A program made the position numbers and the translations under genes. Below are positions 16,805-24,888 of a stretch of 36,151 bases of DNA, piece by piece; position 1 is the first letter of the stretch; every line of letters begins with the position of its first letter. This DNA is from an uncultured Gemmiger sp. (GTDB lineage Bacteria > Bacillota > Clostridia > Oscillospirales > Ruminococcaceae), in the NCBI GenBank assembly GCA_944382785.1, contig CALWNO010000026.1, positions 1 through 36,151 on the forward strand, given 5' to 3'. A model generated the notes under the pieces. It saw only the letters and a program-made list of their open reading frames with translations, made no database searches and was not told where the DNA came from.

Positions 16805-16835
16805 GTACAAATTGCAACAATATGGCAAAGTGTAC
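16805..16835. promoter_or_regulatory. 31-bp imperfect inverted repeat, candidate activator site
   Basis: Arms GTACAAATTGC and GCAAAGTGTAC match at 9 of 11 positions around a 9-bp spacer. The centre (16820) lies about 68 bp upstream of the inferred start of the ABC operon, a typical place for an activator. No regulator gene is next to it. Confidence 0.4.
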
Positions 16836-17019
16836 TTTTTGTCGTTCCGTGTGATGTCCCTTTGAATTCCCCCTCCGTGCAGAAACAGAGATTTTTTCTT
16901 GAAAGCCTCTGTCCCGGAAAAGACAAACCGTCACAAAAAAGCCGACATGCAAAGTTTCCACACGCTTTTCTTTTTCACAATCCCGGGGTGCGCAGAGACT
17001 GTCCGCAGGCAGCATCCTC

Positions 17020-17048
17020 TTGCCAACGGCGTTTTTTTTAGGTAAGAT
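17020..17048 (+). promoter_or_regulatory. Candidate promoter for the M42 peptidase gene
   Basis: TTGCCA (17020-17025), 17-bp spacer with a run of eight T, TAAGAT (17043-17048). Spacing is ideal; the -10 box is weak. Confidence 0.45.
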
Positions 17049-17087
17049 GGAGTCGGATACTTTTTTCGCAAAGAAAGGATGGGAAAC

Positions 17088-18137
17088 ATGACAGAGGAAA
17101 AGATGCCGCAGGCCCGTCAGGCCGTTCTGGCAGATACGCTGCAGAAACTGCTGGGGCAGGACAGCCCCACCGGCTTTACCGACAAGGTGGTGGCGGTGGC
17201 CCAGGATATGGCCCGGGAACTGGGCTTTGCCACCCGGCGCACCAACAAGGGCAACCTGGTGGTGACGGTGCCCGGCCGGGAATACGGCCGCAAGGTAGGA
17301 CTTTGCGCCCATGTGGACACCCTGGGTCTGATGGTGCGGTCGGTCACCGCCGACGGCATGCTGATGGTGACCAAGGTGGGCGGCCCGCTGCTGCCCACCC
17401 TGGACGGCGAGTATTGCCGCATCTACACCCGGGACGGCAGGGCATACACCGGCACGGTGCTCAGCCTGTCGCCTTCGGTCCATGTGCAGGATGATGCGGC
17501 CACCCGCCCCCGGGATGAGAAAAATATGGCCGTCCGCATTGACGAGAAGGTGCACAGCAAGGAGGACGTGCTGGCTCTGGGCATTGCCGCCGGGGACTAT
17601 GTCTGCTACGATCCCAAGACCACCATTACCGAAAGCGGTTTTGTCAAGTCCCGTTTTCTGGATGACAAGGCCAGTGCCGCCTGCCTGCTGACCCTGCTGT
17701 GGCAGATGAAGGAAACCGGTACCCGGCCCCGGTACGAAACCTACTTTACCCTCACCGTCCACGAGGAGGTGGGCCACGGCGGTGCCACCCTGCCCGTGGT
17801 GGACGAACTGCTGGCGGTGGATATGGGCTGTATCGGTGAGGACCTGAGCTGCACCGAGTACCAGGTTTCCATCTGCGCCAAGGACAACGGCGGTCCCTAC
17901 GACTACGGCATGGTCAGCCGGCTGGAAAAGCTGGCCAAAGAGCATGGCGTGGACTACGCGGTGGACATCTATCCCCACTACGGTTCGGACGTTGGCGCGG
18001 CCTGGCGTTCCGGCATGGATTGCCGGGCTGCCCTCATCGGTCCCGGGGTGCATGCTTCCCACGGTATGGAGCGCACCCATCTGGATGCCCTGCACGCCAC
18101 CATGGAGCTGGCGGCTCTCTATCTGGAGCTGGCCTGA
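17088..18137 (+). CDS. M42-family metallo-aminopeptidase
   Basis: 349 aa. Start ATG 17088 is preferred over the in-frame ATG 17079, which overlaps the AAAGG ribosome site. The cytoplasmic di-metal peptidase fold shows all expected residues: GLCAHVDTLG (His75, Asp77), SRFLDDKASA (Asp192 or 193 bridging), HEEVGHGGA (Glu226/227), AVDMG (Asp245) and HASHGMER (His325). The family (glutamyl aminopeptidase/cellulase-M-like) trims short peptides in the cytoplasm as large tetrahedral complexes. It is monocistronic, with a terminator 44 nt after the stop. Confidence 0.9.
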   Translation: MTEEKMPQARQAVLADTLQKLLGQDSPTGFTDKVVAVAQDMARELGFATRRTNKGNLVVTVPGREYGRKVGLCAHVDTLGLMVRSVTADGMLMVTKVGGPLLPTLDGEYCRIYTRDGRAYTGTVLSLSPSVHVQDDAATRPRDEKNMAVRIDEKVHSKEDVLALGIAAGDYVCYDPKTTITESGFVKSRFLDDKASAACLLTLLWQMKETGTRPRYETYFTLTVHEEVGHGGATLPVVDELLAVDMGCIGEDLSCTEYQVSICAKDNGGPYDYGMVSRLEKLAKEHGVDYAVDIYPHYGSDVGAAWRSGMDCRAALIGPGVHASHGMERTHLDALHATMELAALYLELA

Positions 18138-18180
18138 CAGCCGCCGCTTTCTGCACAATATCCTTTCTGGAAGAACTGCC

Positions 18181-18209
18181 AAGACCCGGTCTTTATCAGA
18201 CCGGGTCTT
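18181..18209 (+). terminator. Terminator after the M42 peptidase gene
   Basis: Perfect 12-bp stem (AAGACCCGGTCT / AGACCGGGTCTT) with loop TTATC and a short T-rich end. Confidence 0.75.
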
Positions 18210-18289
18210 TCCGGTGGTCGGATTCCCAACGCGGGAAAGAGGCTGTTTCCCGATCAGAACTACCCCTTTATTTTGTACGGAGGGTGTTC

Positions 18290-18295
18290 TATAGT
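18290..18295 (+). promoter_or_regulatory. Candidate -10 box for the EamA transporter gene
   Basis: TATAGT lies about 40 nt before the start codon at 18336. The hexamer 17 bp upstream (TTTATT, 18267-18272) is a poor -35, so the promoter is weak or activator-dependent. Confidence 0.3.
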
Positions 18296-18335
18296 ATAGG
18301 AAGTGCATTTTCGACAAAAGAGAAAGGGGCGCAAC

Positions 18336-19175
18336 ATGCTTTTTCTTTTACTGGCCTTGCTGGCCAGCTCGGTTCTTGCCCTGGTGCTGAAATACCTGAA
18401 CGCCGGCAGTCCGTACGGGGTCTATCTTGTCAACTATATCACCTGCGCTCTTCTGGCCTTCGCCGCCATGGAACCGAGAGCGCTCTACAACGGAGATCTG
18501 ACCCCCTGCTGGCTGGGCGGCATAACGGGACTGGTCTACCTGGCTTCCCTTGCCGTCAATGGATACAGCATCCATAAAAACGGTGCCATCCTTTCCTCGG
18601 TGTTCACCCGCCTGGGGGTGTTGGTGCCCATCGTATTGTCCGTAACACTGTTTGGGGAGCGCCCTACCCTTCTGCAGGGACTGGGCGTGGCGCTGGCTGT
18701 GGCGGCCGCCGTGATCATGAACGGATTTTCCCAAAAAACGGCCCCGGCTCCGGCAGAACACAAAGTATACCTGCTGCCGCTGGTTCTGACCCTGCTGCTC
18801 AACGGGACCAGCGATGCCATGTCCAAGGTATTCACCCAGCTGGGCCGCCGTCAGGACGACGGACTGTTTATGTTTTACATCTTTCTGTTCGCGGGGCTGG
18901 CCACCCTGGTTCTGCTGGTCAAAAGCCGCCGGGCCCTCACCGGGCGGGACGTTTTCTTCGGGGTGCTGGTGGGAGTTCCCAACTTTCTTTCTTCCCGCCT
19001 GCTTCTGGCCGCTCTGACAGAGCTCCCCGCCTTCCTGGTCTACCCCTCCTACAGTGTGGGGGTGATTCTGGTCATCAGCGTGGCCAGCTTTTTCCTGTTC
19101 CGGGAACGGTTGAACCGCCGTCAGATGGGGGCGGCCGGGATGATCCTGGGCGCGCTTGTGCTGCTCAACCTGTGA
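18336..19175 (+). CDS. EamA/DMT-superfamily transporter
   Basis: 279 aa, start ATG 18336 after AGAAAGGGG. About ten hydrophobic helices are arranged as two five-helix halves, joined by a loop near residue 130 (SQKTAPAPAEHK). The first half ends with the typical TLFGERPTLLQGLGVALAVAA pattern, shown here as GERPTLLQGLG near 100-115, and the second with FRERLNRRQMGAAG near the C-terminus. DMT proteins export or import metabolites such as amino acids or nucleotide sugars; substrate unknown. It is a single gene. Confidence 0.85.
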   Translation: MLFLLLALLASSVLALVLKYLNAGSPYGVYLVNYITCALLAFAAMEPRALYNGDLTPCWLGGITGLVYLASLAVNGYSIHKNGAILSSVFTRLGVLVPIVLSVTLFGERPTLLQGLGVALAVAAAVIMNGFSQKTAPAPAEHKVYLLPLVLTLLLNGTSDAMSKVFTQLGRRQDDGLFMFYIFLFAGLATLVLLVKSRRALTGRDVFFGVLVGVPNFLSSRLLLAALTELPAFLVYPSYSVGVILVISVASFFLFRERLNRRQMGAAGMILGALVLLNL

Positions 19176-19202
19176 GCCGGTCCGAAAACAACGGGAGATT
19201 TC

Positions 19203-19231
19203 TTGTCATTTTCCGGGGAAAGAGCTATACT
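19203..19231 (+). promoter_or_regulatory. Promoter of the truncated DUF554 gene
   Basis: TTGTCA (19203-19208), 17-bp spacer, TATACT (19226-19231). The start is near 19238, about 45 nt before the ATG at 19283, with AAGGG as ribosome site. Confidence 0.75.
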
Positions 19232-19282
19232 CATATCCTGTATGAATGAAAAAAGAATGTACAGCAGAAGGGTTCGGGCAGC

Positions 19283-19546
19283 ATGATCGGTTTGGGAACA
19301 ATACTCAATGTAGCGGCAATCATGGTGGGTGGTCTGATCGGATTGGTATTCAGCCGGGTGATCAGCGCCCGGTATCAGGAGACCCTGATGCAGGCCATCG
19401 GTGTCTGCGTCATCTTTGTGGGGATCAGCGGCGCCGTACAGGAGATGATCACCGTGACCTCCGACGGCCTGCAGAGCGGCGGGACCATGATGATCGTGCT
19501 CAGCTATGCCTATTCGGCGCCATTCATAACAAAAGGCGGCCGATGA
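19283..19546 (+). pseudogene. Truncated DUF554 (YdfK-like) membrane protein
   Basis: 87 codons. MIGLGTILNVAAIMVGGLIG, then YQETLMQAIGVCVIFVGISG and GGTMMIVLS, follow the N-terminal third of DUF554 proteins, which are normally about 230 aa with six or more helices. After LS the sequence leaves the family and stops inside the stem of a terminator. I find no remaining 3' part in other frames before the next gene. Promoter and ribosome site are intact, so it is probably still expressed as a two-helix stub. A deletion removing the rest and joining it to the terminator is the simplest reading. Confidence 0.75.
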
Positions 19547-19564
19547 AAACATCGGTCGCCTTTT
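19531..19564. terminator. Bidirectional terminator between DUF554 stub and hydrolase
   Basis: A 15-bp stem (19531-19545 with 19550-19564, one G-T pair) has an AAAA loop and AAAA/TTTT flanks. The stop codon of the DUF554 stub lies in the left arm and loop (19544-19546). It also serves the leftward hydrolase gene ending at 19584. Confidence 0.85.
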
Positions 19565-19583
19565 GTTGTGGTTGTATCAGAGT

Positions 19584-20483
19584 TCACACCAGGTGACGGT
19601 TCAGAAAGTCCAGGATCACATCCAGGGTAGCCTGGCAGTAGAAGACGTTGCCGCCGTGGTCCGCATTCTTGACCTTGTAGAATTCCACCGTCTTGCCCAT
19701 GGCTTTGATATGCCGGTAAAGTTCCAGGCTCTGGGTAAAGGGCACCGTCCGGTCCTTGCTGCCGTGCATGATGAGCACCGGCGGCATGACGGTATCCCGG
19801 TGAATGTAGGTAAAGGGCATCCGGCGCTCACACTCCTCCGGGTCATCCGGCGGGCAGAAGCCCAGGTAGTTGCTGGCCGGGGAATGGGCCGCCATATGAT
19901 CATAGGCCGAAGGGGCGTCGTTCATGGTCAGGCAGTTGACCGAGCCGTACAGGTCGATGCAGGCGTTGAGTTTGGGCAGGGGCGTTTTTTCGGCGTCGCA
20001 TTCCATGGTGTTCCAGGTTGCCATCATCATCATGGCCGTGTGGCCGCCGGAACTGTCCCCGCTGAGGAAAAGGTTGTTGGGGTCCACCGGAAATTCGTCC
20101 AGATGGCTCATCACATACCGGACGGCGGTTTTGCCGTCCTCCACCTGGCAGGGGAACCGATAGTCCGGGGCAAAGCGGTATTCAATGATGATGACCAGAT
20201 ACCCAGCCCGGACCAGCCGGCTGAAGTCCCCCATGTGGGAGTTCAGGTTCTGCTGCAGCCAGGCCGATCCCTGGATGTGAAAGATGGTGGGGTACCGGCG
20301 GTTGGCATCCAGCACCGAGGGGACCATCGCCCGCAGATGCAGCTCCACCCCGTTCTTGACGGCATAGACCACATCCGGGCGGCAGGCGACCCCCATCTCA
20401 TCCTTGCCGTAGATGATCTTCATGCCTTCTTCTGCGGCCATGTTCTCGGGGAATTCCTCATAGGTATAAAACGGTTCTTCCAT
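19584..20483 (-). CDS. Alpha/beta hydrolase (HSL/carboxylesterase-like)
   Basis: 299 aa, start ATG 20483 after AAGGAGGAG. Oxyanion motif FHIQGSAW (68-75), nucleophile motif GDSSGG with Ser144, acid Asp244 in GSKDRTVPF and His276 in NADHGG: a complete triad in the right order. There is no signal peptide, so it acts in the cytoplasm. Likely an esterase or peptidase-like hydrolase on small acylated compounds, possibly acetylated sugars. Single gene bounded by terminators on both sides. Confidence 0.88.
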   Translation of the reverse strand: MEEPFYTYEEFPENMAAEEGMKIIYGKDEMGVACRPDVVYAVKNGVELHLRAMVPSVLDANRRYPTIFHIQGSAWLQQNLNSHMGDFSRLVRAGYLVIIIEYRFAPDYRFPCQVEDGKTAVRYVMSHLDEFPVDPNNLFLSGDSSGGHTAMMMMATWNTMECDAEKTPLPKLNACIDLYGSVNCLTMNDAPSAYDHMAAHSPASNYLGFCPPDDPEECERRMPFTYIHRDTVMPPVLIMHGSKDRTVPFTQSLELYRHIKAMGKTVEFYKVKNADHGGNVFYCQATLDVILDFLNRHLV

Positions 20484-20519
20484 AGCTCCTCCTTCTTTGT
20501 ACATCTGCTTTTTGTATCC

Positions 20520-20525
20520 AGTATA
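20520..20525 (-). promoter_or_regulatory. Candidate -10 box for the hydrolase gene
   Basis: Minus strand TATACT, 37 nt before the ATG at 20483. No good -35 hexamer lies at 16-18 bp upstream, where the neighbouring terminator stem sits. Confidence 0.35.
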
Positions 20526-20544
20526 GCACCACTTTGCCAAAAGC

Positions 20545-20574
20545 AACAGCCCCGGCCGGGTGGTCGGGGCTGTT
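20545..20574. terminator. Terminator after the aldehyde/alcohol dehydrogenase operon
   Basis: A 13-bp stem (20545-20557 with 20562-20574, AACAGCCCCGGCC core, one G-T pair) has a 4-nt loop. It lies 38 nt past the end of the leftward aldehyde dehydrogenase gene. Confidence 0.75.
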
Positions 20575-20611
20575 TTGCTGTATGCGGATTCTGCTCTGCG
20601 GCAGGGCTCCT

Positions 20612-21991
20612 TTATTTCAGGAAGAACCGCAGCATCTTGTCCTTCTGGCGGGTGTAGGGCTGGTAGCGCACCGGCATGTCCAGCCAGGTCTTTTTATCCA
20701 CAATGCTGCGCAGATGGCTGAACGCCTCAAACCCGGCCTTGCCATGGTAGCCGCCCATGCCGCTCTCCCCCACACCGCCGAAGGGCATCTCGCTGGTGGC
20801 CAGGTGGATGATCACATCGTTCAGGCAGCCGCCGCCGAAGTGGCAGCGGTCCAGCACCTTGCGCTGCACAGCCTTGTCCTCGCTGAAGAGGTAGAGGGCC
20901 AGCGGATGGGGCTGGGACTCGATGTCGGCCAGGGCCGCGTCCAGGTCGGTGTAGGTCAGCACCGGCAGGATGGGTCCGAAGATTTCCTCGCCCATGACGG
21001 CATCTTCCCGGGTCACGTCCTTCATGACGGTGGGGGCAATGCGCTGGGCAGCTTCGTCCCCGGTGCCGCCGCAGACCACCTTGGCGGGGTCGATGAGCCC
21101 CATCAGGCGGCGGTAGTGCTTTTCATTGATGATCTTGCCGTAGTCCTCATTGGCCATGGGATCGGCGCCGAACTGGGCGGTGATCTCTTTCTGGATGGCA
21201 GCGATGAGTTCATCCCGGATGGAGGCATCACAGAGGATGTAGTCCGGGGCAACGCAGGTCTGTCCGCAGTTCAGATACTTGCCAAAGACGATCCGCTTGG
21301 CGGCCAAACCGATCTTGGCGGACTTTTCCACGATGCAGGGGCTCTTGCCGCCCAGCTCCAGCACGGCGGGAGTCAGGTACTCGGCGGCGCAGCGCAGCAC
21401 TTCCTTGCCCACAGCCTTGCTGCCGGTGAAGAAGATCATATCAAATTTCTGGTGCAGCAGAGCCTGGTTTTCGGCGCGGCCGCCGGTGATGACACAGACA
21501 TATTCCGGCGGGAAGCATTCCTCCACGATCTGCTGCAGCACTGCACCAGTGGCCGGGGCGTAGGCACTGGGCTTGACGATGGCGGTGTTGCCTGCAGCGA
21601 TGGCATCGATGAGCGGTTCCAGGGTCAGCAGTACGGGATAATTCCACGGGCTCATGATGAGCACATTGCCATAAGGAGAGGGAGACCGGAAGCTGCGGGC
21701 CGCAAACTGGGACAGCGGCGTGGGCACCCGGCGATCCCGCATCAGGCGGCGGACATGGCGGATCATCCAGGTGGCTTCGGACATAGTCAACCCGGTTTCG
21801 CACATATAGCTTTCGGTGGCAGACTTGCCCAGGTCGGTCTTGAGCGCTTTGGCCAGGTCCTCCTCATGGTTTTGCAGGGAAGCCTTGAGCTTTTTCAGGG
21901 CTGCAATGCGAGCCTCCGCGGGCAGGGTATGTCCGGCAGCGAAATACTCACGCTGCCGTTTGAGAATGGCTTGAATCTCCAGTTCCGTCAT
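20612..21991 (-). CDS. Aldehyde dehydrogenase (class-3/fatty-aldehyde type)
   Basis: 459 aa, start ATG 21991 preceded by AGGAGG. It overlaps the end of the alcohol dehydrogenase gene by 44 nt. Active-site residues are complete: PWNYP with Asn117, VKPS with Lys140, FTGS (188-191), LELGGKSP with Glu212, and NCGQTC with catalytic Cys246. The length and the C-terminal tail without a long extension match the short class-3-like ALDH group that oxidises medium or long aliphatic and aromatic aldehydes with NAD(P)+. Paired with an alcohol dehydrogenase, it would convert alcohols to acids, or run the reverse for redox balance. Confidence 0.92.
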   Translation of the reverse strand: MTELEIQAILKRQREYFAAGHTLPAEARIAALKKLKASLQNHEEDLAKALKTDLGKSATESYMCETGLTMSEATWMIRHVRRLMRDRRVPTPLSQFAARSFRSPSPYGNVLIMSPWNYPVLLTLEPLIDAIAAGNTAIVKPSAYAPATGAVLQQIVEECFPPEYVCVITGGRAENQALLHQKFDMIFFTGSKAVGKEVLRCAAEYLTPAVLELGGKSPCIVEKSAKIGLAAKRIVFGKYLNCGQTCVAPDYILCDASIRDELIAAIQKEITAQFGADPMANEDYGKIINEKHYRRLMGLIDPAKVVCGGTGDEAAQRIAPTVMKDVTREDAVMGEEIFGPILPVLTYTDLDAALADIESQPHPLALYLFSEDKAVQRKVLDRCHFGGGCLNDVIIHLATSEMPFGGVGESGMGGYHGKAGFEAFSHLRSIVDKKTWLDMPVRYQPYTRQKDKMLRFFLK

Positions 21992-23195
21992 GGGCGGAAA
22001 CCTCCTGAACTTGTTTATACATTTTTTCCAGCTGCTCGGGTCCCCACAGCACCGGCACCGGGTACAAGGGGTTGGCCTCGTGGTCGGCATAGCGGGCCAG
22101 CTGAGGGATGTCCTCGGTCCGGATGCCGGGCAGCGTTTCGGGAATGTCCATTGCGGCGTTCATGGCGTCGATATAGGCAATGAATTCCTTGGCGGCCACC
22201 TCATCGCTGGCGTCCTGGCAGACACCGGAAGCCCGGGCCAGCTGAGCCAGTTTCTTCCAGGCAGCGCTGCCGTAAGCTTTCAGCACAATGGGCAGCAGCA
22301 CGCTGTTGGCCAGGCCGTGGGCGATACCGTACCGGCCGCCCAGGCTGTGGGCCACGGCATGGACATAGCCCACATAACTCTTGGTGAAGGCGGTGCCGGC
22401 CAGGTAGGCGGCGCGCAGCATGTTGGCGCGGGCTTCCCGGTTGTGGCCGTTGTAATAGGCCTCCGGCAGGTTGTGGAAGATGAGCTTCACCGCTTCAACA
22501 GCGGCAGCCCGGGTGCCCTTGGTGGTGGAGCGGCCGATGTAGGCTTCCACCGCGTGGGTCAGGGCATCCATACCGGTGGTGGCGGTCAGCTGCGGGGGCA
22601 GATTGAGGGTCACATCCGGGTCAAGAACGGCATAGTGGGGAATCAGCGAAAAGTCGTTGATGGGATATTTATGATGAATCTTTTCGTCGGTGATGACAGC
22701 GGCCAGGGTGGTCTCGCTGCCGGTACCGGCGGTGGTGGGCACCGCGATGAGCAGGGGCAGGCGGTGCATCACATGCAAAAGGCCTTCCATCTTGTCCAGA
22801 GGCTTTTTGGGCCGCACAATGCGGGCGCCCACGGCCTTGGCACAGTCCATGGAAGAACCGCCGCCGAAGGCGATCAGCCCCTGACAGCCGTTTTCCAGGT
22901 AGAGGGAACGGGCTTCCTCCACGTTGGCAACGGTGGGATTGGCCACGGTGCGGTCATAGACCACGCAACGAATGTTCTCGGCCTTGAGGGTCTCCTCCAG
23001 GCGGGCGGTCAGACCCAGGCCGTGCACACCGGCATCGGTGACCAGCATGACGCAATCAATGCCATGCTCACGCAGAACAGCGGGAACACCGCCCACGCCC
23101 TCAATCAGTTTGGGTTCCCGATAGGGCAGAAAAGGCAGGGCAATGCGCATCCCTGTCTGAAACACGCGGCAATAAATCTTCTTGACAACGTTCAT
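21948..23195 (-). CDS. Iron-containing alcohol dehydrogenase
   Basis: 415 aa. I prefer ATG 23195, since the upstream in-frame ATG 23204 touches the GGAAAGG ribosome site. The nucleotide-binding part has GGGSSMDCAKA (111-121) and VPTTAGTGSE (152-161). The metal ligands of group III alcohol dehydrogenases are present: Asp210 and His214 in GMDALTHAVE, His279 in YVHAVAHSLGG and His293 in GIAHG. Uses NAD(P)H with Fe2+ to interconvert alcohols and aldehydes in the cytoplasm. First gene of a two-gene operon with the aldehyde dehydrogenase. Confidence 0.93.
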   Translation of the reverse strand: MNVVKKIYCRVFQTGMRIALPFLPYREPKLIEGVGGVPAVLREHGIDCVMLVTDAGVHGLGLTARLEETLKAENIRCVVYDRTVANPTVANVEEARSLYLENGCQGLIAFGGGSSMDCAKAVGARIVRPKKPLDKMEGLLHVMHRLPLLIAVPTTAGTGSETTLAAVITDEKIHHKYPINDFSLIPHYAVLDPDVTLNLPPQLTATTGMDALTHAVEAYIGRSTTKGTRAAAVEAVKLIFHNLPEAYYNGHNREARANMLRAAYLAGTAFTKSYVGYVHAVAHSLGGRYGIAHGLANSVLLPIVLKAYGSAAWKKLAQLARASGVCQDASDEVAAKEFIAYIDAMNAAMDIPETLPGIRTEDIPQLARYADHEANPLYPVPVLWGPEQLEKMYKQVQEVSAHDGTGDSSHSQTAA

Positions 23196-23231
23196 TTCTC
23201 TCATCCTTTCCCACAGTGAACGCTATGATAC

Positions 23232-23261
23232 AGAATAAGACAAAAATACAGGATATGTCAA
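23232..23261 (-). promoter_or_regulatory. Promoter of the alcohol/aldehyde dehydrogenase operon
   Basis: Minus strand TTGACA (23256-23261), 18-bp spacer, TATTCT (23232-23237), about 35 nt before the start codon. A perfect 10-bp palindrome TTTAGCTAAA (23269-23278) sits just upstream of the -35. It does not match the Rex consensus that often controls such genes. Confidence 0.6.
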
Positions 23262-23427
23262 GTGAAACTTTAGCTAAATATTTTTTGAAAACTGTGAAAA
23301 GTGACGAAACAACGTATACCAATCTTTTCCTGAAAGGGCTGAGCGGCGAAGCAGCTGTACAGCCCCCGCTTTTTGCTGCCAGTTATTTGCAACATTGTGC
23401 TATAAAGCATCTTTTGACAAACAAAAA

Positions 23428-23451
23428 CTCCCCCGGCAAAAGCCGAGGGAG
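23428..23451 (-). terminator. Terminator after larA
   Basis: Minus strand stem CTCCCTCGGC / GCCGGGGGAG with TTTT loop followed by TTTTTG, 20 nt beyond the larA stop. Confidence 0.85.
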
Positions 23452-23471
23452 CTTGGGCTACACAAAAAAGA

Positions 23472-24770
23472 TCAGGCCTGGGGCAGCGGGAAGGTGCTGC
23501 CGCCATGGGGCATGAGGGTGGTCTCAACGCCTTCCAGGCTGCCGCCGTTTTCCGCAGCAGCCATGGCCAGGGCCTCATCCAGCGTCCGGGCCACCTTGAT
23601 CTTGGTGCGGGTGAAGCGGTCGGCGGGAATGTCGGTGACCAGGATCATGTGGTAATTTTCCGCCGTCTCGGCAAAGAGGAAGCCCACAAAGCCGCCGATG
23701 GAGAAGTCGGCACGCAGCGCCTTTTCCCGCTCCTCCATGGTGTCGTAGTTGCAGATCTGGGCCTCGCAGTCAGGATCGCCGAAGCCTTCCCGACACTGGG
23801 ACAGCAGAATCATGGTCCCGCCGGGAGCCACCGCCGCCAGAGCGTTGGACAGGGTCTTGGAAGTCTGGTAGAGATTGATGTCCTTGGGGTAGCCGCCCGC
23901 GCTGGAAACCACCAGCGGGGTGCGGTGGGGGATGGGCACACCGTCCAGCTGCTCCACCACCTTGGCCGCCGCCGCGTGGGCCTTGCGCCAGTCGCCGGCA
24001 AAGGCACCCACGATCTGATAGTTGTCGTCCACGATGACGTTGAGCAGATAAGCGGGCTTGGCAAAAGCAGCACACTCCATCAGGTCACTGTGGAAGGGGT
24101 TATCCTCCGACATATTGCCGTTGCAGACCCGGGGGTTGGACCCGCTGCCCAGGCCCTTGTTCAGGGCATTGTTGTGGTTGGTGTTGATGGTCTCCCGCCC
24201 TGCAATGCCGGGGACGATGGACTTGCGTCCACCGCCGAAGCCCGCCAGGAAGTGGTACACCACACCACCGGTGAGGATGATCTTGTCACAGGCCATGGCG
24301 TAGCTGTCCAGCCACACCGGCGTACCCCGGCTGGTGGTGCCCATATAGGTGAGGTGTTCCTTGTCGTCGCACTGATGGTCAATGAACCGGATGCGGCGGT
24401 AAAGATCCTCCCCCACCAGGGAGATGTGTTCTTCCTCGGTCTGCTTGCGGTGGGTACCGGTGGCGCACAGGATCAGGATATCCTTGTCCGGAATGCCGGC
24501 CCGGTTGAGCCGTTCCACCAGGATGGGCAGGTAGGTGCTGGGCTGTTGCCAGCGGCGGGTGGTATCGGAAATGATGACGCAGACCTTGTCCCCCGGCTGG
24601 ACCGCCTCCTCAATGGGACCGGCTCCGATGGGGTGGTCCAGAGCGTATTCGATGTACTCCCGCACCGTCCGCTTGGGCAGGTTCACGGCGTTGGCATGGA
24701 CTTCCGCCACAATCTGCCCGGGTTCAAGGGGCACCGGAAATTCGATGTCGCTGTACTTCATGTTTTCCAT
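23472..24770 (-). CDS. larA: LarA-family nickel-pincer racemase/epimerase
   Basis: 432 aa; start ATG 24770 with GAAGG 9 nt upstream. Residues match the lactate racemase active site with a one-residue offset: His107 (ATGTHR), His173 (VYHFLAG), Lys183 (GGGRKSIVPG, tether of the NPN cofactor) and His199 (INTNHN, nickel ligand). SDTTRR (68-73) fits the substrate-binding arginine segment. LarA homologs racemise or epimerise 2-hydroxyacids by hydride transfer; not all use lactate. LarB, LarC and LarE, which make the cofactor, are not in this window. Single gene, divergent from the HD-domain gene. Confidence 0.9.
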   Translation of the reverse strand: MENMKYSDIEFPVPLEPGQIVAEVHANAVNLPKRTVREYIEYALDHPIGAGPIEEAVQPGDKVCVIISDTTRRWQQPSTYLPILVERLNRAGIPDKDILILCATGTHRKQTEEEHISLVGEDLYRRIRFIDHQCDDKEHLTYMGTTSRGTPVWLDSYAMACDKIILTGGVVYHFLAGFGGGRKSIVPGIAGRETINTNHNNALNKGLGSGSNPRVCNGNMSEDNPFHSDLMECAAFAKPAYLLNVIVDDNYQIVGAFAGDWRKAHAAAAKVVEQLDGVPIPHRTPLVVSSAGGYPKDINLYQTSKTLSNALAAVAPGGTMILLSQCREGFGDPDCEAQICNYDTMEEREKALRADFSIGGFVGFLFAETAENYHMILVTDIPADRFTRTKIKVARTLDEALAMAAAENGGSLEGVETTLMPHGGSTFPLPQA

Positions 24771-24818
24771 ATTTATTCGCCTTCTGTGCTCAAAATTGTG
24801 AACTCCATGACCATTTTG

Positions 24819-24847
24819 ATGGTAGCACTTTGCCCTGCAAAAATCAA
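24819..24847 (-). promoter_or_regulatory. larA promoter
   Basis: Minus strand TTGATT (24842-24847), 17-bp spacer, TACCAT (24819-24824); the leader is about 42 nt. Confidence 0.6.
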
Positions 24848-24859
24848 GGGACCCCTGGC

Positions 24860-24888
24860 TTGACAGAACGACGTACAAGAGCTACAAT
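24860..24888 (+). promoter_or_regulatory. Promoter of the HD-domain gene
   Basis: TTGACA (24860-24865), 17-bp spacer, TACAAT (24883-24888). Its -35 box lies only 12 bp from that of the divergent larA promoter. The leader is about 100 nt. Confidence 0.8.

Noticed and set aside
15527-17041. 504-codon open frame on the plus strand
   Set aside because: Antisense to the binding-protein gene and crosses its promoter; no coding motif.
16791-18317. 508-codon open frame on the minus strand
   Set aside because: Antisense to the M42 peptidase, which has all active-site residues in the other frame.
20534-23219. Long plus-strand open frames opposite the dehydrogenase genes
   Set aside because: They are mirror frames of the aldehyde and alcohol dehydrogenases, both complete with catalytic residues.
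23262-23427. Rex-type operator upstream of the alcohol dehydrogenase operon
   Set aside because: Only a TTTAGCTAAA palindrome is present; the TTGTTAA-N4-TTAACAA form expected for Rex is not found.
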